Assembly: GCF_900094595.1 (NCBI RefSeq)
Contig: NZ_FMAD01000002.1
Span: forward strand, 310,001 to 374,000
Reading direction: 5' to 3'
From: Cupriavidus alkaliphilus
GTDB lineage: Bacteria; Pseudomonadota; Gammaproteobacteria; Burkholderiales; Burkholderiaceae
Length of the DNA: 64,000 nt
Numbering within the stretch: the first letter of the stretch is position 1; every line of letters begins with the position of its first letter. Both the position numbers and the translations under genes were made by a program. Under the pieces are notes generated by a model, which worked only from the letters and a program-made list of their open reading frames with translations, did not search any database and was not told the origin of the DNA. Below, piece after piece: positions 1-10,280 of the stretch.

Positions 1-1
1 G

Positions 2-739
2 GCGCATGCCAAGCCGGACGGCTACACGCTGCTGCTCGGCACCGCCGCCACGCACGGCATCAACCCGGCGCTGTACAAGACCCTGCCGTTCGATGCCGAC
101 GCCGACTTCACTCCGATCGCGCCGCTGGTCGAGGTCTCCAACGTGCTGACCGTCAACCCGGCGGTGCTCGACGTCAAGTCGGTCAAGGAATTCATCGAGA
201 AGGTCAAGGCCAATCCCGGCAAGTACAACTTTGCCTCCACCGGCAACGGCACCGGCACGCACCTGGCGTTCGCCGAGTTCAATGCGCGCGCCGGGCTGGA
301 CATGGTGCACGTGCCCTACAAGGGCGGCCCGGACGCGCTGCAGGCGGTGGTGAAGGGCGAAGTCTGCTGCATCTTCAACCAGGTGCAGAGCGTGCTGCCG
401 CAGTTCCGCGCCGGCAAGGTGCGCCTGCTGGGTGTGACCACCAGGCAGCGCGTGCAGGTGATCGCCGACGTGCCGACCATTGCCGAAAGCGGCCTGCCCG
501 GCTTCAACAGCACCATCTGGTTCGGCCTGTTCGGGCCGAAGGGGCTGGACCCGAAGATCGCGCGCAAGGTCAATGACGCGGTCAAGGTGGCGCTGGAAAC
601 GCCGGCGATCCGCCAGAAGCTGATCGATGCCGGCAACACGCCGCGGGTCGAGACCGTGGACCAGTTCAAGGCCACGGTGAAGGCCGACCGCCAGAAGTGG
701 GCGGGCGTGGTCAAGACCGTGGGCGCGTCGATCGACTGA
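2..739 (+). CDS. Bug/TctC-family tripartite tricarboxylate transporter binding protein, 5' truncated
   Basis: This is a periplasmic solute-binding protein of the Bug (TctC-like) family, which captures small carboxylates or related organic acids. The reading frame is open from base 2, so the signal peptide and first lobe are missing. The visible part starts in the KPDGYTLLLG motif typical of Bug proteins and continues with the HVPYKGGPDALQAVV loop, the VPTIAESGLPGF motif and the C-terminal helical region. About 245 residues remain of an expected 320. The stop lies 34 bases from the stop of the convergent LuxR-type gene. No TctA or TctB membrane genes are visible. The ligand cannot be inferred from sequence. 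Confidence 0.9.
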   Translation, partial: AHAKPDGYTLLLGTAATHGINPALYKTLPFDADADFTPIAPLVEVSNVLTVNPAVLDVKSVKEFIEKVKANPGKYNFASTGNGTGTHLAFAEFNARAGLDMVHVPYKGGPDALQAVVKGEVCCIFNQVQSVLPQFRAGKVRLLGVTTRQRVQVIADVPTIAESGLPGFNSTIWFGLFGPKGLDPKIARKVNDAVKVALETPAIRQKLIDAGNTPRVETVDQFKATVKADRQKWAGVVKTVGASID

Positions 740-773
740 TCCGCCCCGGCGCGGCTGGAGCTCGCCTGCGCCG

Positions 774-1913
774 CTAGGCGCGAACCCCCAGCCGCGTCAG
801 CAGGTGCGCCAGCTGCGCCTGCGTGCCGGTGCCGGTCTTGGTGAAGATCGCCTTGAGCTGGGTGCGCCCGGTCTCGCGCCGGATGCCGATCAGCTCGCAG
901 GCCTCGGGCAGGCCGATGCCCGAAGACAATTGCAGCGCCAGCCGGATCTCCGCCGGCGTCAGGCCGTAGAGGTCGCGCAGTACGGCCGGTAGCGTCATCG
1001 GCGCGGCGCCGGGTTCATGGATCGCCACCAGCACGCTGGGGCGCTGCCAGTCCAGCGCCAGGTGATGCGCCGGGGGCAGCGGCAGCAGGATCACCTGCGC
1101 CTGCCGGCCGGCGCTGTCGACGGCGCGCAGGGCCTGCGCCGGCAGCGCGCTGGCCGGATTGGCCACCGCGCGCAGCGCATCGGCGAACGGACGCGACAGG
1201 GTCCAGCCGCCATCGTCGCGCGCCGCAGAAAGCGGCGCCGCGGCGCTGGTTTCGATCGCCACCGCCGGCAGCAGCCGGCGCACCCAGGTTTCGCCGATGC
1301 TGTTGGCCAGCAGCGGCTTGCCATCGTCGCGGAACACGATCACGCCGAACGGCAGCCGCTCCATCAACTGCGACGACGCATGCGCCAGCGCCGACACCTG
1401 GTGAGTGCGCTCGCGCAGCGCCATGGCCTGACGCACGTGCGGGATGGCCCAGTCGAGCGCGCGCGCGTCCTCGGGCGAGTAATGGTCGTGGCCGTGCGGG
1501 CGCTGCAGCGACAGGAACACGTCGTAATGCGGCTGGCGCTCGATCAGGCACGCCATCACCGATGACTGTCCGATCGGCCGCAGGAACTCGCCGTAGAAGG
1601 GCGACTGCCGCATGACCTGCGGCCCCAGCTCGCGCGAATCGATATACCAGCTGCCCACCGCCATGCGCCGCGCGAACGGCAGGGCCGGATCGATCGCGGC
1701 GAACTGCTCGCGGTAGGCCGCCACGGCCTCGGGCATCGGGTTGACCTCCTGGTGCACCAGCACGCGCTCGTGCACGGTGTCGAGCACGAGCAGGTGGGCG
1801 TGGCTGCTGCCGCTGGCCTGGCACAGCGCGCTCAGGCTGCGCTGCCAGGCATCGGCGTCGAAAATCCCCTCGTACAGCGCGCGAATGGTGTCGTGCATCT
1901 GTGTGTCGCTCAT
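774..1913 (-). CDS. LuxR-type helix-turn-helix transcriptional regulator
   Basis: This is a 379-residue DNA-binding regulator. The last 60 residues, from LTPAE at about residue 318, match a LuxR-type (GerE) helix-turn-helix with the pattern LTPAEIRLALQL...GIRRETGRTQLKAIFTKTG. The N-terminal 200 residues resemble a sensory GAF/PAS-like domain with FAAIDPA and SWYIDSREL, but no known ligand domain was recognised. The start at 1913 was chosen because an AAGAAGGGAAG ribosome-binding stretch precedes it; an ATG 27 codons upstream lacks one. It lies about 100 bases downstream of a paralogue in the same orientation. Whether it controls the convergent Bug gene is a guess from position. Confidence 0.85.
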   Translation of the reverse strand: MSDTQMHDTIRALYEGIFDADAWQRSLSALCQASGSSHAHLLVLDTVHERVLVHQEVNPMPEAVAAYREQFAAIDPALPFARRMAVGSWYIDSRELGPQVMRQSPFYGEFLRPIGQSSVMACLIERQPHYDVFLSLQRPHGHDHYSPEDARALDWAIPHVRQAMALRERTHQVSALAHASSQLMERLPFGVIVFRDDGKPLLANSIGETWVRRLLPAVAIETSAAAPLSAARDDGGWTLSRPFADALRAVANPASALPAQALRAVDSAGRQAQVILLPLPPAHHLALDWQRPSVLVAIHEPGAAPMTLPAVLRDLYGLTPAEIRLALQLSSGIGLPEACELIGIRRETGRTQLKAIFTKTGTGTQAQLAHLLTRLGVRA

Positions 1914-2012
1914 GGCTTCCCTTCTTTTTACTTCTTGTATTTTTAGCACTTTACTCGCGTGGCAGCGCGCGTGCCGCCGGCGCGGCGCCGGCACGTCGCA
2001 AGGCTTGCGTGT

Positions 2013-3116
2013 TCAGCCCTGTTCCAGCGCCGCGCCCAGGCGCGAGAGCAGATGCGTGAGCTGGGCCTGGCTGTTGCAGCCGGTCTTGTGGAATACCGCC
2101 TTGAGCTGCGTGCGCGCGGTTTCGTGGCGGATGCCCAGCTGCGCGCTGGCTTCGGGCAGGCCCTGGCCGTGCGCCAGCTGGACGCTGAGCCGGGTCTCGG
2201 CCGGCGTCAGCCCGTAGAGGTCGCGCAGCACGGGACCGAGCAGCAGCGGCGCGCGGTCCTGCTCGTGCACGATCACCAGCGCGGCCGGTTCCTGCCACTG
2301 CGCGGCAAAGGCGTGCGACGGCGGCAGCGGCAGCACGATGACCTGCGCGCTGGTCTCGCCGCTGGTCGCGCGCGCCGCCTGCGCGGCCACGGCGTGGCGC
2401 GGGTCGCAGGCGGCCTGGACCATGTCGGCGAACGAGCGCGACAGGGTCCACTCCGAAACCTTGCCGGCCGGGTCCAGCCGCCGCGCCCAGCGTTCGCCGG
2501 CGCGGTTGCACAACAGCACGTGGCGCTGCGGCGACAACACCAGCAGGGCGAAATCGAGCCGCTCCACCAGTTGCGTCGACAGCCGCGCCAGCACGGTCAG
2601 CCCGAGCGTGCGGTCGCGCATCGCCATGGCGCTGCGCATATGCGGGATGATCCAGTCCAGGCCACTGGTGTCGGCGGCCGAGAACAGCGGCTGCCGGCGC
2701 GCGCGCTGCATCGAGAAATAGACTTCGTAATGGGGCTGCCGCTCCACCAGGCAGGCGACGTAGGAGCGCAGGCCATAGCGGTGGAAGAAGTCGCGGTAGA
2801 ACGGATGGCGCGCCATGGTGCCTTCGCCGAGTTCGCGCGCGTCGATGTACCAGTCGCCCGGCTGCATGCGCGGCGCGAACTGCTTGGCCGGGTCGATGGC
2901 CTGGTAATCCGCTTCGTATTCGGAGAACAGTTCGACCACCGGGTTGACGATCTCGTTGACCGTGACCTGGTCGCGCACCGTGTCCCACACCATCATCGAG
3001 GCGTGCGCCGTGCCCGCCAGCCCGGTGAGGGCGCGCAGACTGTCCTGCCAGGCCCCCGGATCCAGAATGCCCTCGTACAAGCCGCGGATGGCTCCGTGCA
3101 TGTCGGCTTCATTCAT
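2013..3116 (-). CDS. LuxR-type helix-turn-helix transcriptional regulator, paralogue of the neighbouring gene
   Basis: This 367-residue regulator has the same architecture as the next gene: an N-terminal sensory half beginning MHGAIRGLYEGILDPGAWQ, the shared AIDPAKQFA and DWYIDARELGEG blocks, and a C-terminal LuxR-type helix-turn-helix from LTPAE at about residue 303. The two proteins align without large gaps, so they look like an old tandem duplication. The start at 3116 has an AAGAGGTAAG ribosome-binding site. An in-frame ATG six codons upstream is also possible. The pair probably forms one transcript read leftwards from the intergenic region before pgk. The signal sensed is unknown. Confidence 0.85.
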   Translation of the reverse strand: MNEADMHGAIRGLYEGILDPGAWQDSLRALTGLAGTAHASMMVWDTVRDQVTVNEIVNPVVELFSEYEADYQAIDPAKQFAPRMQPGDWYIDARELGEGTMARHPFYRDFFHRYGLRSYVACLVERQPHYEVYFSMQRARRQPLFSAADTSGLDWIIPHMRSAMAMRDRTLGLTVLARLSTQLVERLDFALLVLSPQRHVLLCNRAGERWARRLDPAGKVSEWTLSRSFADMVQAACDPRHAVAAQAARATSGETSAQVIVLPLPPSHAFAAQWQEPAALVIVHEQDRAPLLLGPVLRDLYGLTPAETRLSVQLAHGQGLPEASAQLGIRHETARTQLKAVFHKTGCNSQAQLTHLLSRLGAALEQG

Positions 3117-3532
3117 CTGACTTACCTCTTGCATTCGCGACAAAATAATGCGCGGCGCCGGTGGTGCGTCCGCTCGCACCCCGGCATGCTTTGTTGTTCT
3201 GGCTGCTGGTATTGGGCCGTATTGTTAGCCTCTTGTCGGCCGCCGCTTGTCTTGGCCGTTTGTAGACCGGCTCTGGCGTGATTGCGTGTCTGATGTAGCA
3301 GACGTTGCGTACATTACCGCACTTGGGGGTCTCGCGGAAAACGCGAGCGCCCCTTCTTTGGTGGGGAGTCAGGTCAGGCGGGGCGAACCTCCGCGCTGGC
3401 TGGCGGGCCGGTTTGTGCCTTGCGGTGCTCATCATGGCAGGCGCCGGTCGGGATTCGGCAAAGCCCCGATCGCGTTCAGGTAAAATGCCGGTTTCCCCGA
3501 GTCCGCAGCGAAATCTCGCGCCATCCACCGTC
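3117..3532. other. intergenic region between LuxR-type gene and pgk
   Basis: About 415 bases without a convincing gene separate the leftward regulator pair from pgk. The part near 3180-3330 is less GC-rich than its surroundings and probably holds the leftward promoter. The part near 3480 holds a candidate pgk promoter, listed separately. No RNA gene was recognised. Confidence 0.5.
3481..3486 (+). promoter_or_regulatory. candidate -10 element of the pgk promoter
   Basis: TAAAAT lies about 47 bases before the pgk start codon and matches the sigma-70 -10 consensus at five of six positions. No strong -35 is seen at 17 bases, so the call is tentative. Confidence 0.35.
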
Positions 3533-4729
<1,197 letters not shown>

Positions 4730-4820
4730 CGCATCCGCCCCGCGCCTGGCGGAGCCGTCGGCCCGCCGGTCGCGTCAACCGGCCGTCGGGCCATCGAGCG
4801 CTGAAACCAGGAAACCCCGC

Positions 4821-6257
4821 ATGACCCGTTCCACCAAGATCGTCGCCACCATCGGCCCCGCCTCCAGCTCGCTGGAGATCCTGACGCGCATGATCGCGGC
4901 GGGGGTCGACGTGGTGCGGCTGAACTTTTCGCACGGCACCGCCCAGGACCATCTCGACCGCGCCCGGCTGGTGCGCGAGGCGGCGCAGGCATGCGGGCGC
5001 GAGGTCGCCATCATGGCCGACCTGCAGGGCCCCAAGATCCGCGTGGGCAAGTTCGAGCACGGCAAGGTCCAGCTCAAGGCGGGCGAGCCCTTTATCCTCG
5101 ATTCCAGCTGCAAGCTCGGCAATGAAGAGCGCGCCGGCCTGGATTACCAGGACCTGCCGCGCGACGTCGGCCCGGGCGACCTGCTGCTGCTCAACGACGG
5201 CCTGATCGTGCTGGTGGTCGACCGCGTGCTGGGCAACGAGATCTTCACCACCGTGCGCGTGGGCGGCGAGCTGTCCAACAACAAGGGCATCAACCGCCAG
5301 GGCGGCGGGCTGTCGGCGCCGGCGCTGACGGCCAAGGACATGGAAGACATCAAGACCGCCATGGCCCTGGGCGCGGACTACCTCGCGGTCAGCTTCCCCA
5401 AGAACGCCACCGACATGGAAATGGCGCGCCAGCTGGCGGCCGTGGCCGGCCAGCCGCATGGCCACCGGGCCCGCATGATCGCCAAGATCGAGCGCGCCGA
5501 GGCCATCCATCCGGGCGTGCTGGAAGAAATCCTGCAGGCCTCCGACGGCATCATGGTGGCGCGCGGCGACCTTGCCGTGGAAGTCGGCAACGCCGCCGTG
5601 CCGGCGCTGCAGAAGCGCATGATCAGGCTGGCGCGCGAGGCCAACAAGCTCACCATCACCGCCACGCAGATGATGGAAAGCATGATCGTCAACCCGGTGC
5701 CGACCCGCGCCGAGGTCTCGGACGTGGCCAACGCCGTGCTCGACGGCACCGACGCCGTGATGCTGTCGGCCGAGACCGCCGCGGGCCGCTATCCGGTGGA
5801 AACCGTCGAGGCCATGGCCGCGGTCTGCATCGAGGCCGAGAAGTCCGAGGTGGTGCAGCTCGACACCGATTTCCTGAACCAGACCTTCTCGCGCATCGAC
5901 CAGTCGGTGGCGATGGGGGCGTTGTTCACCGCCTATCATTTGCAGGTGAAGGCGATCGCGGCGCTGACCGATTCCGGCGCGACCGCGCTGTGGATGAGCC
6001 GGCACCGCATCCATGTGCCGATCTACGCGATGACGCCCAACCTGGCGTCGCAGCGCAAGATGCAGCTCTACCGCAACGTGGTGCCGCTGCCGCTGCAGTC
6101 CAGCACCGACCGCGATACCGCGCTGGAGCAGGCCGAGGAACTGCTGCTGGCGCAGGGCGTGGTGCAGCGGGGCGATTTCATCGTGCTGACCATCGGCGAG
6201 CCGATGGGGCAGCCGGGCGGTACCAACACCCTGAAGATCGTCAGGGTGGGGCATTGA
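4821..6257 (+). CDS. pyk: pyruvate kinase
   Basis: Pyruvate kinase converts phosphoenolpyruvate and ADP to pyruvate and ATP, the last step of glycolysis. The 478-residue protein begins MTRSTKIVATIGPASSS, has the RLNFSHG motif, the DLQGPKIRVG loop, the MIAKIER active-site lysine segment and the MVARGDLAVEVG motif of the metal and substrate site, then an allosteric C domain ending TNTLKIVRVG. It lies 91 bases after pgk and 50 bases before fba, so the three glycolytic genes are probably cotranscribed. Length and motifs are ordinary. Confidence 0.97.
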   Translation: MTRSTKIVATIGPASSSLEILTRMIAAGVDVVRLNFSHGTAQDHLDRARLVREAAQACGREVAIMADLQGPKIRVGKFEHGKVQLKAGEPFILDSSCKLGNEERAGLDYQDLPRDVGPGDLLLLNDGLIVLVVDRVLGNEIFTTVRVGGELSNNKGINRQGGGLSAPALTAKDMEDIKTAMALGADYLAVSFPKNATDMEMARQLAAVAGQPHGHRARMIAKIERAEAIHPGVLEEILQASDGIMVARGDLAVEVGNAAVPALQKRMIRLAREANKLTITATQMMESMIVNPVPTRAEVSDVANAVLDGTDAVMLSAETAAGRYPVETVEAMAAVCIEAEKSEVVQLDTDFLNQTFSRIDQSVAMGALFTAYHLQVKAIAALTDSGATALWMSRHRIHVPIYAMTPNLASQRKMQLYRNVVPLPLQSSTDRDTALEQAEELLLAQGVVQRGDFIVLTIGEPMGQPGGTNTLKIVRVGH

Positions 6258-6307
6258 GCGCCGACAGAACAATACCGAGACATCCCATTTTCATTTAGGA
6301 GTTAGAC

Positions 6308-7372
6308 ATGCCACTCGTTTCGATGCGCCAGCTGCTGGACCACGCAGCCGAAAACAGCTACGGCCTGCCGGCCTTCAACGTGAACAACCTCGAGCAAGTG
6401 CAGGCCATCATGCAGGCGGCCGACGAGGTCAACGCTCCGGTGATCATGCAAGCCTCGGCCGGCGCCCGCAAATACGCCGGCGAGCACTTCCTGCGCCACC
6501 TGATCGAAGCCGCGGTCGAAGCCTATCCGCACATCCCGGTGGTGATGCACCAGGACCACGGCCAGTCGCCGGCGATCTGCCAGGCCGCGATCGACCTGGG
6601 TTTCTCGTCGGTGATGATGGACGGCTCGCTGCGCGAAGACGGCAAGACCCCGGCCGACTACGAATACAACGTCGACGTGACCCGCAAGGTGGTGCAGCTG
6701 TCGCACGCCATCGGCGTGACCGTCGAGGGCGAACTGGGCTGCCTGGGCTCTCTCGAGACCGGTGAAGCCGGCGAGGAAGACGGCATCGGCGCCGAAGGCA
6801 AGCTGGACCACTCCATGCTGCTGACCGACCCCGAGCAGGCCGCCGACTTCGTCAAGGCCACCCAGCTCGACGCGCTGGCCATCGCCATCGGCACCTCGCA
6901 CGGCGCCTACAAGTTCACCCGCAAGCCCACCGGCGATATCCTGGCGATCAACCGCATCAAGGAAATCCACGCCCGCATCCCCAACACCCACCTGGTGATG
7001 CACGGCTCGTCGTCGGTGCCGCAGGAACTGCTGGAAGAGATCCGCAAGTTCGGCGGCGACATGAAGGAAACCTACGGCGTGCCGGTCGAGGAAATCCAGG
7101 AAGCGATCAAGTACGGCGTGCGCAAGATCAACATCGACACCGACATCCGCCTGGCCATGACCGGCGCGATCCGCCGCTTCTTCGTCGAGAACCCGAGCAA
7201 GTTCGACCCGCGCGAATACCTGAAGCCGGCCCGCGAAGCCGCCAAGCAGGTGTGCAAGGCGCGCTACCTCGCGTTCGGCTGCGAAGGCCAGGCCGGCAAG
7301 ATCAAGCCGGTGGCGCTGAGCGAGATCGCGCAGCAGTACAAGTCGGGCAAGCTGGCGCAGGTCGTGCAGTAA
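6308..7372 (+). CDS. fba: class II fructose-1,6-bisphosphate aldolase
   Basis: This zinc-dependent aldolase interconverts fructose 1,6-bisphosphate with dihydroxyacetone phosphate and glyceraldehyde 3-phosphate. The 354-residue protein has the class II signatures: the HQDHGQS catalytic and metal segment, [31 protein letters not shown] with a metal-ligand histidine, and MHGSSSVP. The insertion pattern fits the Calvin-cycle subtype common in Cupriavidus and Ralstonia, but this copy sits with pgk and pyk rather than with cbb genes. The ATG has a good AGGAG site five bases upstream. Confidence 0.96.
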   Translation: MPLVSMRQLLDHAAENSYGLPAFNVNNLEQVQAIMQAADEVNAPVIMQASAGARKYAGEHFLRHLIEAAVEAYPHIPVVMHQDHGQSPAICQAAIDLGFSSVMMDGSLREDGKTPADYEYNVDVTRKVVQLSHAIGVTVEGELGCLGSLETGEAGEEDGIGAEGKLDHSMLLTDPEQAADFVKATQLDALAIAIGTSHGAYKFTRKPTGDILAINRIKEIHARIPNTHLVMHGSSSVPQELLEEIRKFGGDMKETYGVPVEEIQEAIKYGVRKINIDTDIRLAMTGAIRRFFVENPSKFDPREYLKPAREAAKQVCKARYLAFGCEGQAGKIKPVALSEIAQQYKSGKLAQVVQ

Positions 7373-7382
7373 TGTCCCGTGT

Positions 7383-7408
7383 CCGCCTTCCGCGCAAGGG
7401 GAAGGCGG
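7383..7408 (+). terminator. hairpin after fba, possible weak terminator
   Basis: CCGCCTTCC pairs with GGAAGGCGG across an 8-base loop ten bases after the fba stop. No T-run follows, so it may stabilise or attenuate the transcript rather than end it. Confidence 0.4.
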
Positions 7409-7475
7409 CTTGCAGTTCCGGCCGCCGCGGCACGCTTCCAGCGCCCGGCGGCTTCGCCGTTTTATCGGAACCATC

Positions 7476-8384
7476 ATGTCCAACGCTCTCTACCAGTCCT
7501 CCATCAACTCGCTGCCGCTGCTGGGCCACGGCAAGGTGCGCGACAACTACGCCGTCGGCAACGACAAGCTGCTGATCGTCACCACCGACCGCCTGTCGGC
7601 GTTTGACGTCATCATGGGCGAGCCGATCCCCGACAAGGGCCGCGTGCTGAACCAGATGGCGAACTTCTGGTTCCGCAAGCTCGCCCACATCGTGCCGAAC
7701 CACGAGACCGGCATCGCGCCCGAGACCGTGGTGGCCGCGGATGAAGTGGAGCAGGTCAAGGGGCGCGCGGTGGTGGTCAAGCGCCTGAAGCCGATCCTGG
7801 TCGAGGCCGTGGTGCGCGGCTACCTTGCCGGCAGCGGCTGGAAGGACTACCAGGCCACCGGCAAGGTGTGCGGCATCGAGTTGCCGCCGGGCCTGCAGAA
7901 CGCGCAGAAGCTGCCCGAGCCGATCTTCACGCCCGCGGCCAAGGCCGAGATGGGCGAGCACGACGAGAACATCTCGTTCACCGAGGTCGAGGCCCGCATC
8001 GGCATCGCGCTGGCACGCCAGATGCGCGAGATCTCGATCCGCCTGTACAAGGAAGCGGCCGAGTTCGCGGCCACGCGCGGCATCATCATCGCCGACACCA
8101 AGTTCGAGTTCGGCCTGGACGACAACGGCGTGCTGACGCTGATGGACGAAGTGCTGACCGCCGACTCCTCGCGCTTCTGGCCGGCCGATTCGTACCAGGT
8201 GGGCACCAACCCGCCGTCGTTCGACAAGCAGTTCGTGCGCGACTGGCTGGAAGCCGTGCGCATCGACGGCAAGCCGTGGCCCAAGACCGCGCCGGCGCCG
8301 CAGCTGCCGGACGACGTGATCGAGAAGACCGCGGCGAAGTACCGCGAGGCGCTGACGCGCCTGACGGGTGAAGAACTGAAGTAA
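7476..8384 (+). CDS. purC: phosphoribosylaminoimidazole-succinocarboxamide synthase (SAICAR synthase)
   Basis: PurC joins CAIR and aspartate using ATP in purine synthesis. The 302-residue protein belongs to the longer SAICAR synthase type. It has the N-terminal [12 protein letters not shown] nucleotide loop, the [26 protein letters not shown] block, and the DTKFEFG and [13 protein letters not shown] active-site segments. The start MSNALYQSS was chosen from the family; a longer in-frame start at 7410 has no support. It is followed by purE and purK, giving three purine genes in order. Confidence 0.96.
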   Translation: MSNALYQSSINSLPLLGHGKVRDNYAVGNDKLLIVTTDRLSAFDVIMGEPIPDKGRVLNQMANFWFRKLAHIVPNHETGIAPETVVAADEVEQVKGRAVVVKRLKPILVEAVVRGYLAGSGWKDYQATGKVCGIELPPGLQNAQKLPEPIFTPAAKAEMGEHDENISFTEVEARIGIALARQMREISIRLYKEAAEFAATRGIIIADTKFEFGLDDNGVLTLMDEVLTADSSRFWPADSYQVGTNPPSFDKQFVRDWLEAVRIDGKPWPKTAPAPQLPDDVIEKTAAKYREALTRLTGEELK

Positions 8385-8415
8385 GTTTTCCTCCGGCTTC
8401 CCGCAAGCCGGCGCT

Positions 8416-8445
8416 GCTCCCCTCTCCTCATGAGGAGAGGGGAGC
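8416..8445. repeat. 30-bp perfect palindrome between purC and purE (REP-like family)
   Basis: The sequence is self-complementary over 30 bases, with arms of the type CTCCCCTCTCCT/AGGAGAGGGGAG around a central CATG. Two related palindromes with CCCTCTCCCGC/GCGGGAGAGGG arms occur at 11368 and 30954, and the copy at 30951-30981 shares the GGGAGC-AAAC border. Together they look like a dispersed intergenic palindrome family. A terminator role is less likely because no T-run follows. Confidence 0.7.
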
Positions 8446-8464
8446 AAACAAGCAAGGATCAAAC

Positions 8465-8962
8465 GTGAGCAAGCAAGACAAGCCATTGGTCGGCGTCGTC
8501 ATGGGCAGCAGTTCCGACTGGGACGTGATGCAGCACGCCGTGGCCATGCTGAAGGATTTCGGCGTGCCGTTCGAAGCCCAGGTGGTGTCCGCGCACCGCA
8601 TGGCCGACGACATGTTCCAGTATGCCGAGAGCGCGCGCGGCCGCGGCCTGCGCGCCATCATCGCCGGGGCCGGCGGTGCCGCGCACCTGCCCGGCATGAT
8701 CGCCGCCAAGACCATCGTGCCGGTGTTCGGCGTGCCGGTGCCGTCGAAGTACCTGCGCGGCGAGGACTCGCTGCTGTCGATCGTGCAGATGCCCAAGGGC
8801 GTGCCGGTGGCCACCTTCGCCATCGGCGAGGCGGGCGCGGCCAACGCCGCGCTGCACGCGATCGCCACCCTGGCCACGACCGACGAGGCGCTGGCCGGCG
8901 CGCTGGAAGCGTTCCGCGCGAAGCAGACCGAAGCCGCGCGCGCGATGACGCTGCCGCTGTAA
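8465..8962 (+). CDS. purE: 5-(carboxyamino)imidazole ribonucleotide mutase
   Basis: Class I PurE moves the carboxyl group of N5-CAIR to give CAIR in purine synthesis. The 165-residue protein has the [10 protein letters not shown] nucleotide loop, SAHRMAD, and [14 protein letters not shown] motifs. It starts with GTG at 8465, preceded by AAGGA, and no upstream ATG fits. It precedes purK, which makes its N5-CAIR substrate, by 34 bases. Confidence 0.96.
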   Translation: MSKQDKPLVGVVMGSSSDWDVMQHAVAMLKDFGVPFEAQVVSAHRMADDMFQYAESARGRGLRAIIAGAGGAAHLPGMIAAKTIVPVFGVPVPSKYLRGEDSLLSIVQMPKGVPVATFAIGEAGAANAALHAIATLATTDEALAGALEAFRAKQTEAARAMTLPL

Positions 8963-8996
8963 CCTGCCACTCTCCGGACCCACACGGAACCGAGCA

Positions 8997-10241
8997 ATGC
9001 CTACCGATATCCATCCCCACCTCTCCGAAGCCCACACGCCGGAATCGCGCGCCGAGTTCGGCGTCGACCGTCCCGACGCGCCCATCCTGCCCGGCGCGTG
9101 GCTGGGCATGCTGGGCGGCGGCCAGCTCGGCCGCATGTTCACGCATGCGGCGCAGGCGATGGGCTATCGCGTGTGCGTGCTCGACCCGGACCAGGACAGC
9201 CCGGCGGGCGTGGTCGCCGACAAGCATATCTGCGCGCAGTACACCGACGAGGCCGCGCTGGCCGAGATGGGCAAGCTGTGCCAGGCGGTCAGCACCGAGT
9301 TCGAGAACGTGCCGTCGCTGTCGCTGGACCGGCTCGAGCAGCTGGGCGCGTTCGTCGCGCCGCGCGGCTACTGCGTGTCGATCGCGCAGAACCGCATCGG
9401 CGAGAAGAAGTTCTTTGCCGCCTGCGCCGAGCGCACCGGCGTGCCGACAGCACCGCACTGGGTGATCCAGCACGACGCCGACGTCGACCAGCTGCCCGAC
9501 CACGTGCTGCCGGGCATCCTCAAGACCGCGCGCATGGGCTACGACGGCAAGGGGCAGGCGCGCGTGAAGACGCGCGACGACGTGCGCGCCGCGTGGAAGG
9601 CGATGCAGCACGTGCCGTGCGTGCTGGAGCAGATGCTGCCGCTGGCGTACGAGGTGTCGGTGCTGGCCGCGCGCGGCGCGGACGGCGCCACCGCGACCTG
9701 GCCGCTGGCCGAGAACGTGCACCGCGACGGCATCCTGTTCTCGACCGAGATGCCGTCGACCAGCGTCTCGCCCGAGATCGCCGAGCGCGCCCGCGCCGCC
9801 GCCGCCGCCATTGCCACCGAAATGGGCTATGTCGGCGTGCTTTGCATCGAGTTCTTCGTGCTGACCGATGGTTCGCTGGTCGCCAACGAAATGGCGCCGC
9901 GCCCGCACAATTCCGGCCACATCACCATGGACGCGTGCGAGACCAGCCAGTTCGAACAGCAGGTGCGCGCCATGGCGCGGCTACCGCTGGGCAGTACGCG
10001 CCAGCATTCCGCCGGCAAGATGCTGAACCTGCTGGGCGACGTGTGGTTCGAGTTCGGGCTGGAGCGCACCCCTGCCTGGGACGAAGTGGTGGCGCAACCC
10101 GGCGCCAAGCTGCACCTGTATGGCAAGAGCGATGCGCGCCCGTCGCGCAAGATGGGGCACGTCAATTGCATCGGCGAGCATGCCGAAGCCGCCGACGCCG
10201 CGTTCCAGGCGGCCGCGCAGGCGCTGCACATCCCGCTCTGA
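8997..10241 (+). CDS. purK: 5-(carboxyamino)imidazole ribonucleotide synthase
   Basis: PurK is an ATP-grasp enzyme that carboxylates AIR to N5-CAIR. The 414-residue protein has the [11 protein letters not shown]-terminal loop at about residues 37-46, the STEFENVP segment, [12 protein letters not shown], and the ATP-grasp metal site [13 protein letters not shown]. The first 35 residues are a hydrophilic extension not usual in the family; no later start with a good ribosome-binding site was found. It is the third gene of the purC-purE-purK run. Confidence 0.95.
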   Translation: MPTDIHPHLSEAHTPESRAEFGVDRPDAPILPGAWLGMLGGGQLGRMFTHAAQAMGYRVCVLDPDQDSPAGVVADKHICAQYTDEAALAEMGKLCQAVSTEFENVPSLSLDRLEQLGAFVAPRGYCVSIAQNRIGEKKFFAACAERTGVPTAPHWVIQHDADVDQLPDHVLPGILKTARMGYDGKGQARVKTRDDVRAAWKAMQHVPCVLEQMLPLAYEVSVLAARGADGATATWPLAENVHRDGILFSTEMPSTSVSPEIAERARAAAAAIATEMGYVGVLCIEFFVLTDGSLVANEMAPRPHNSGHITMDACETSQFEQQVRAMARLPLGSTRQHSAGKMLNLLGDVWFEFGLERTPAWDEVVAQPGAKLHLYGKSDARPSRKMGHVNCIGEHAEAADAAFQAAAQALHIPL

Positions 10242-10280
10242 ATTTCCGTCGACCGCCACGCCACCCTTTGAAGGAACACG

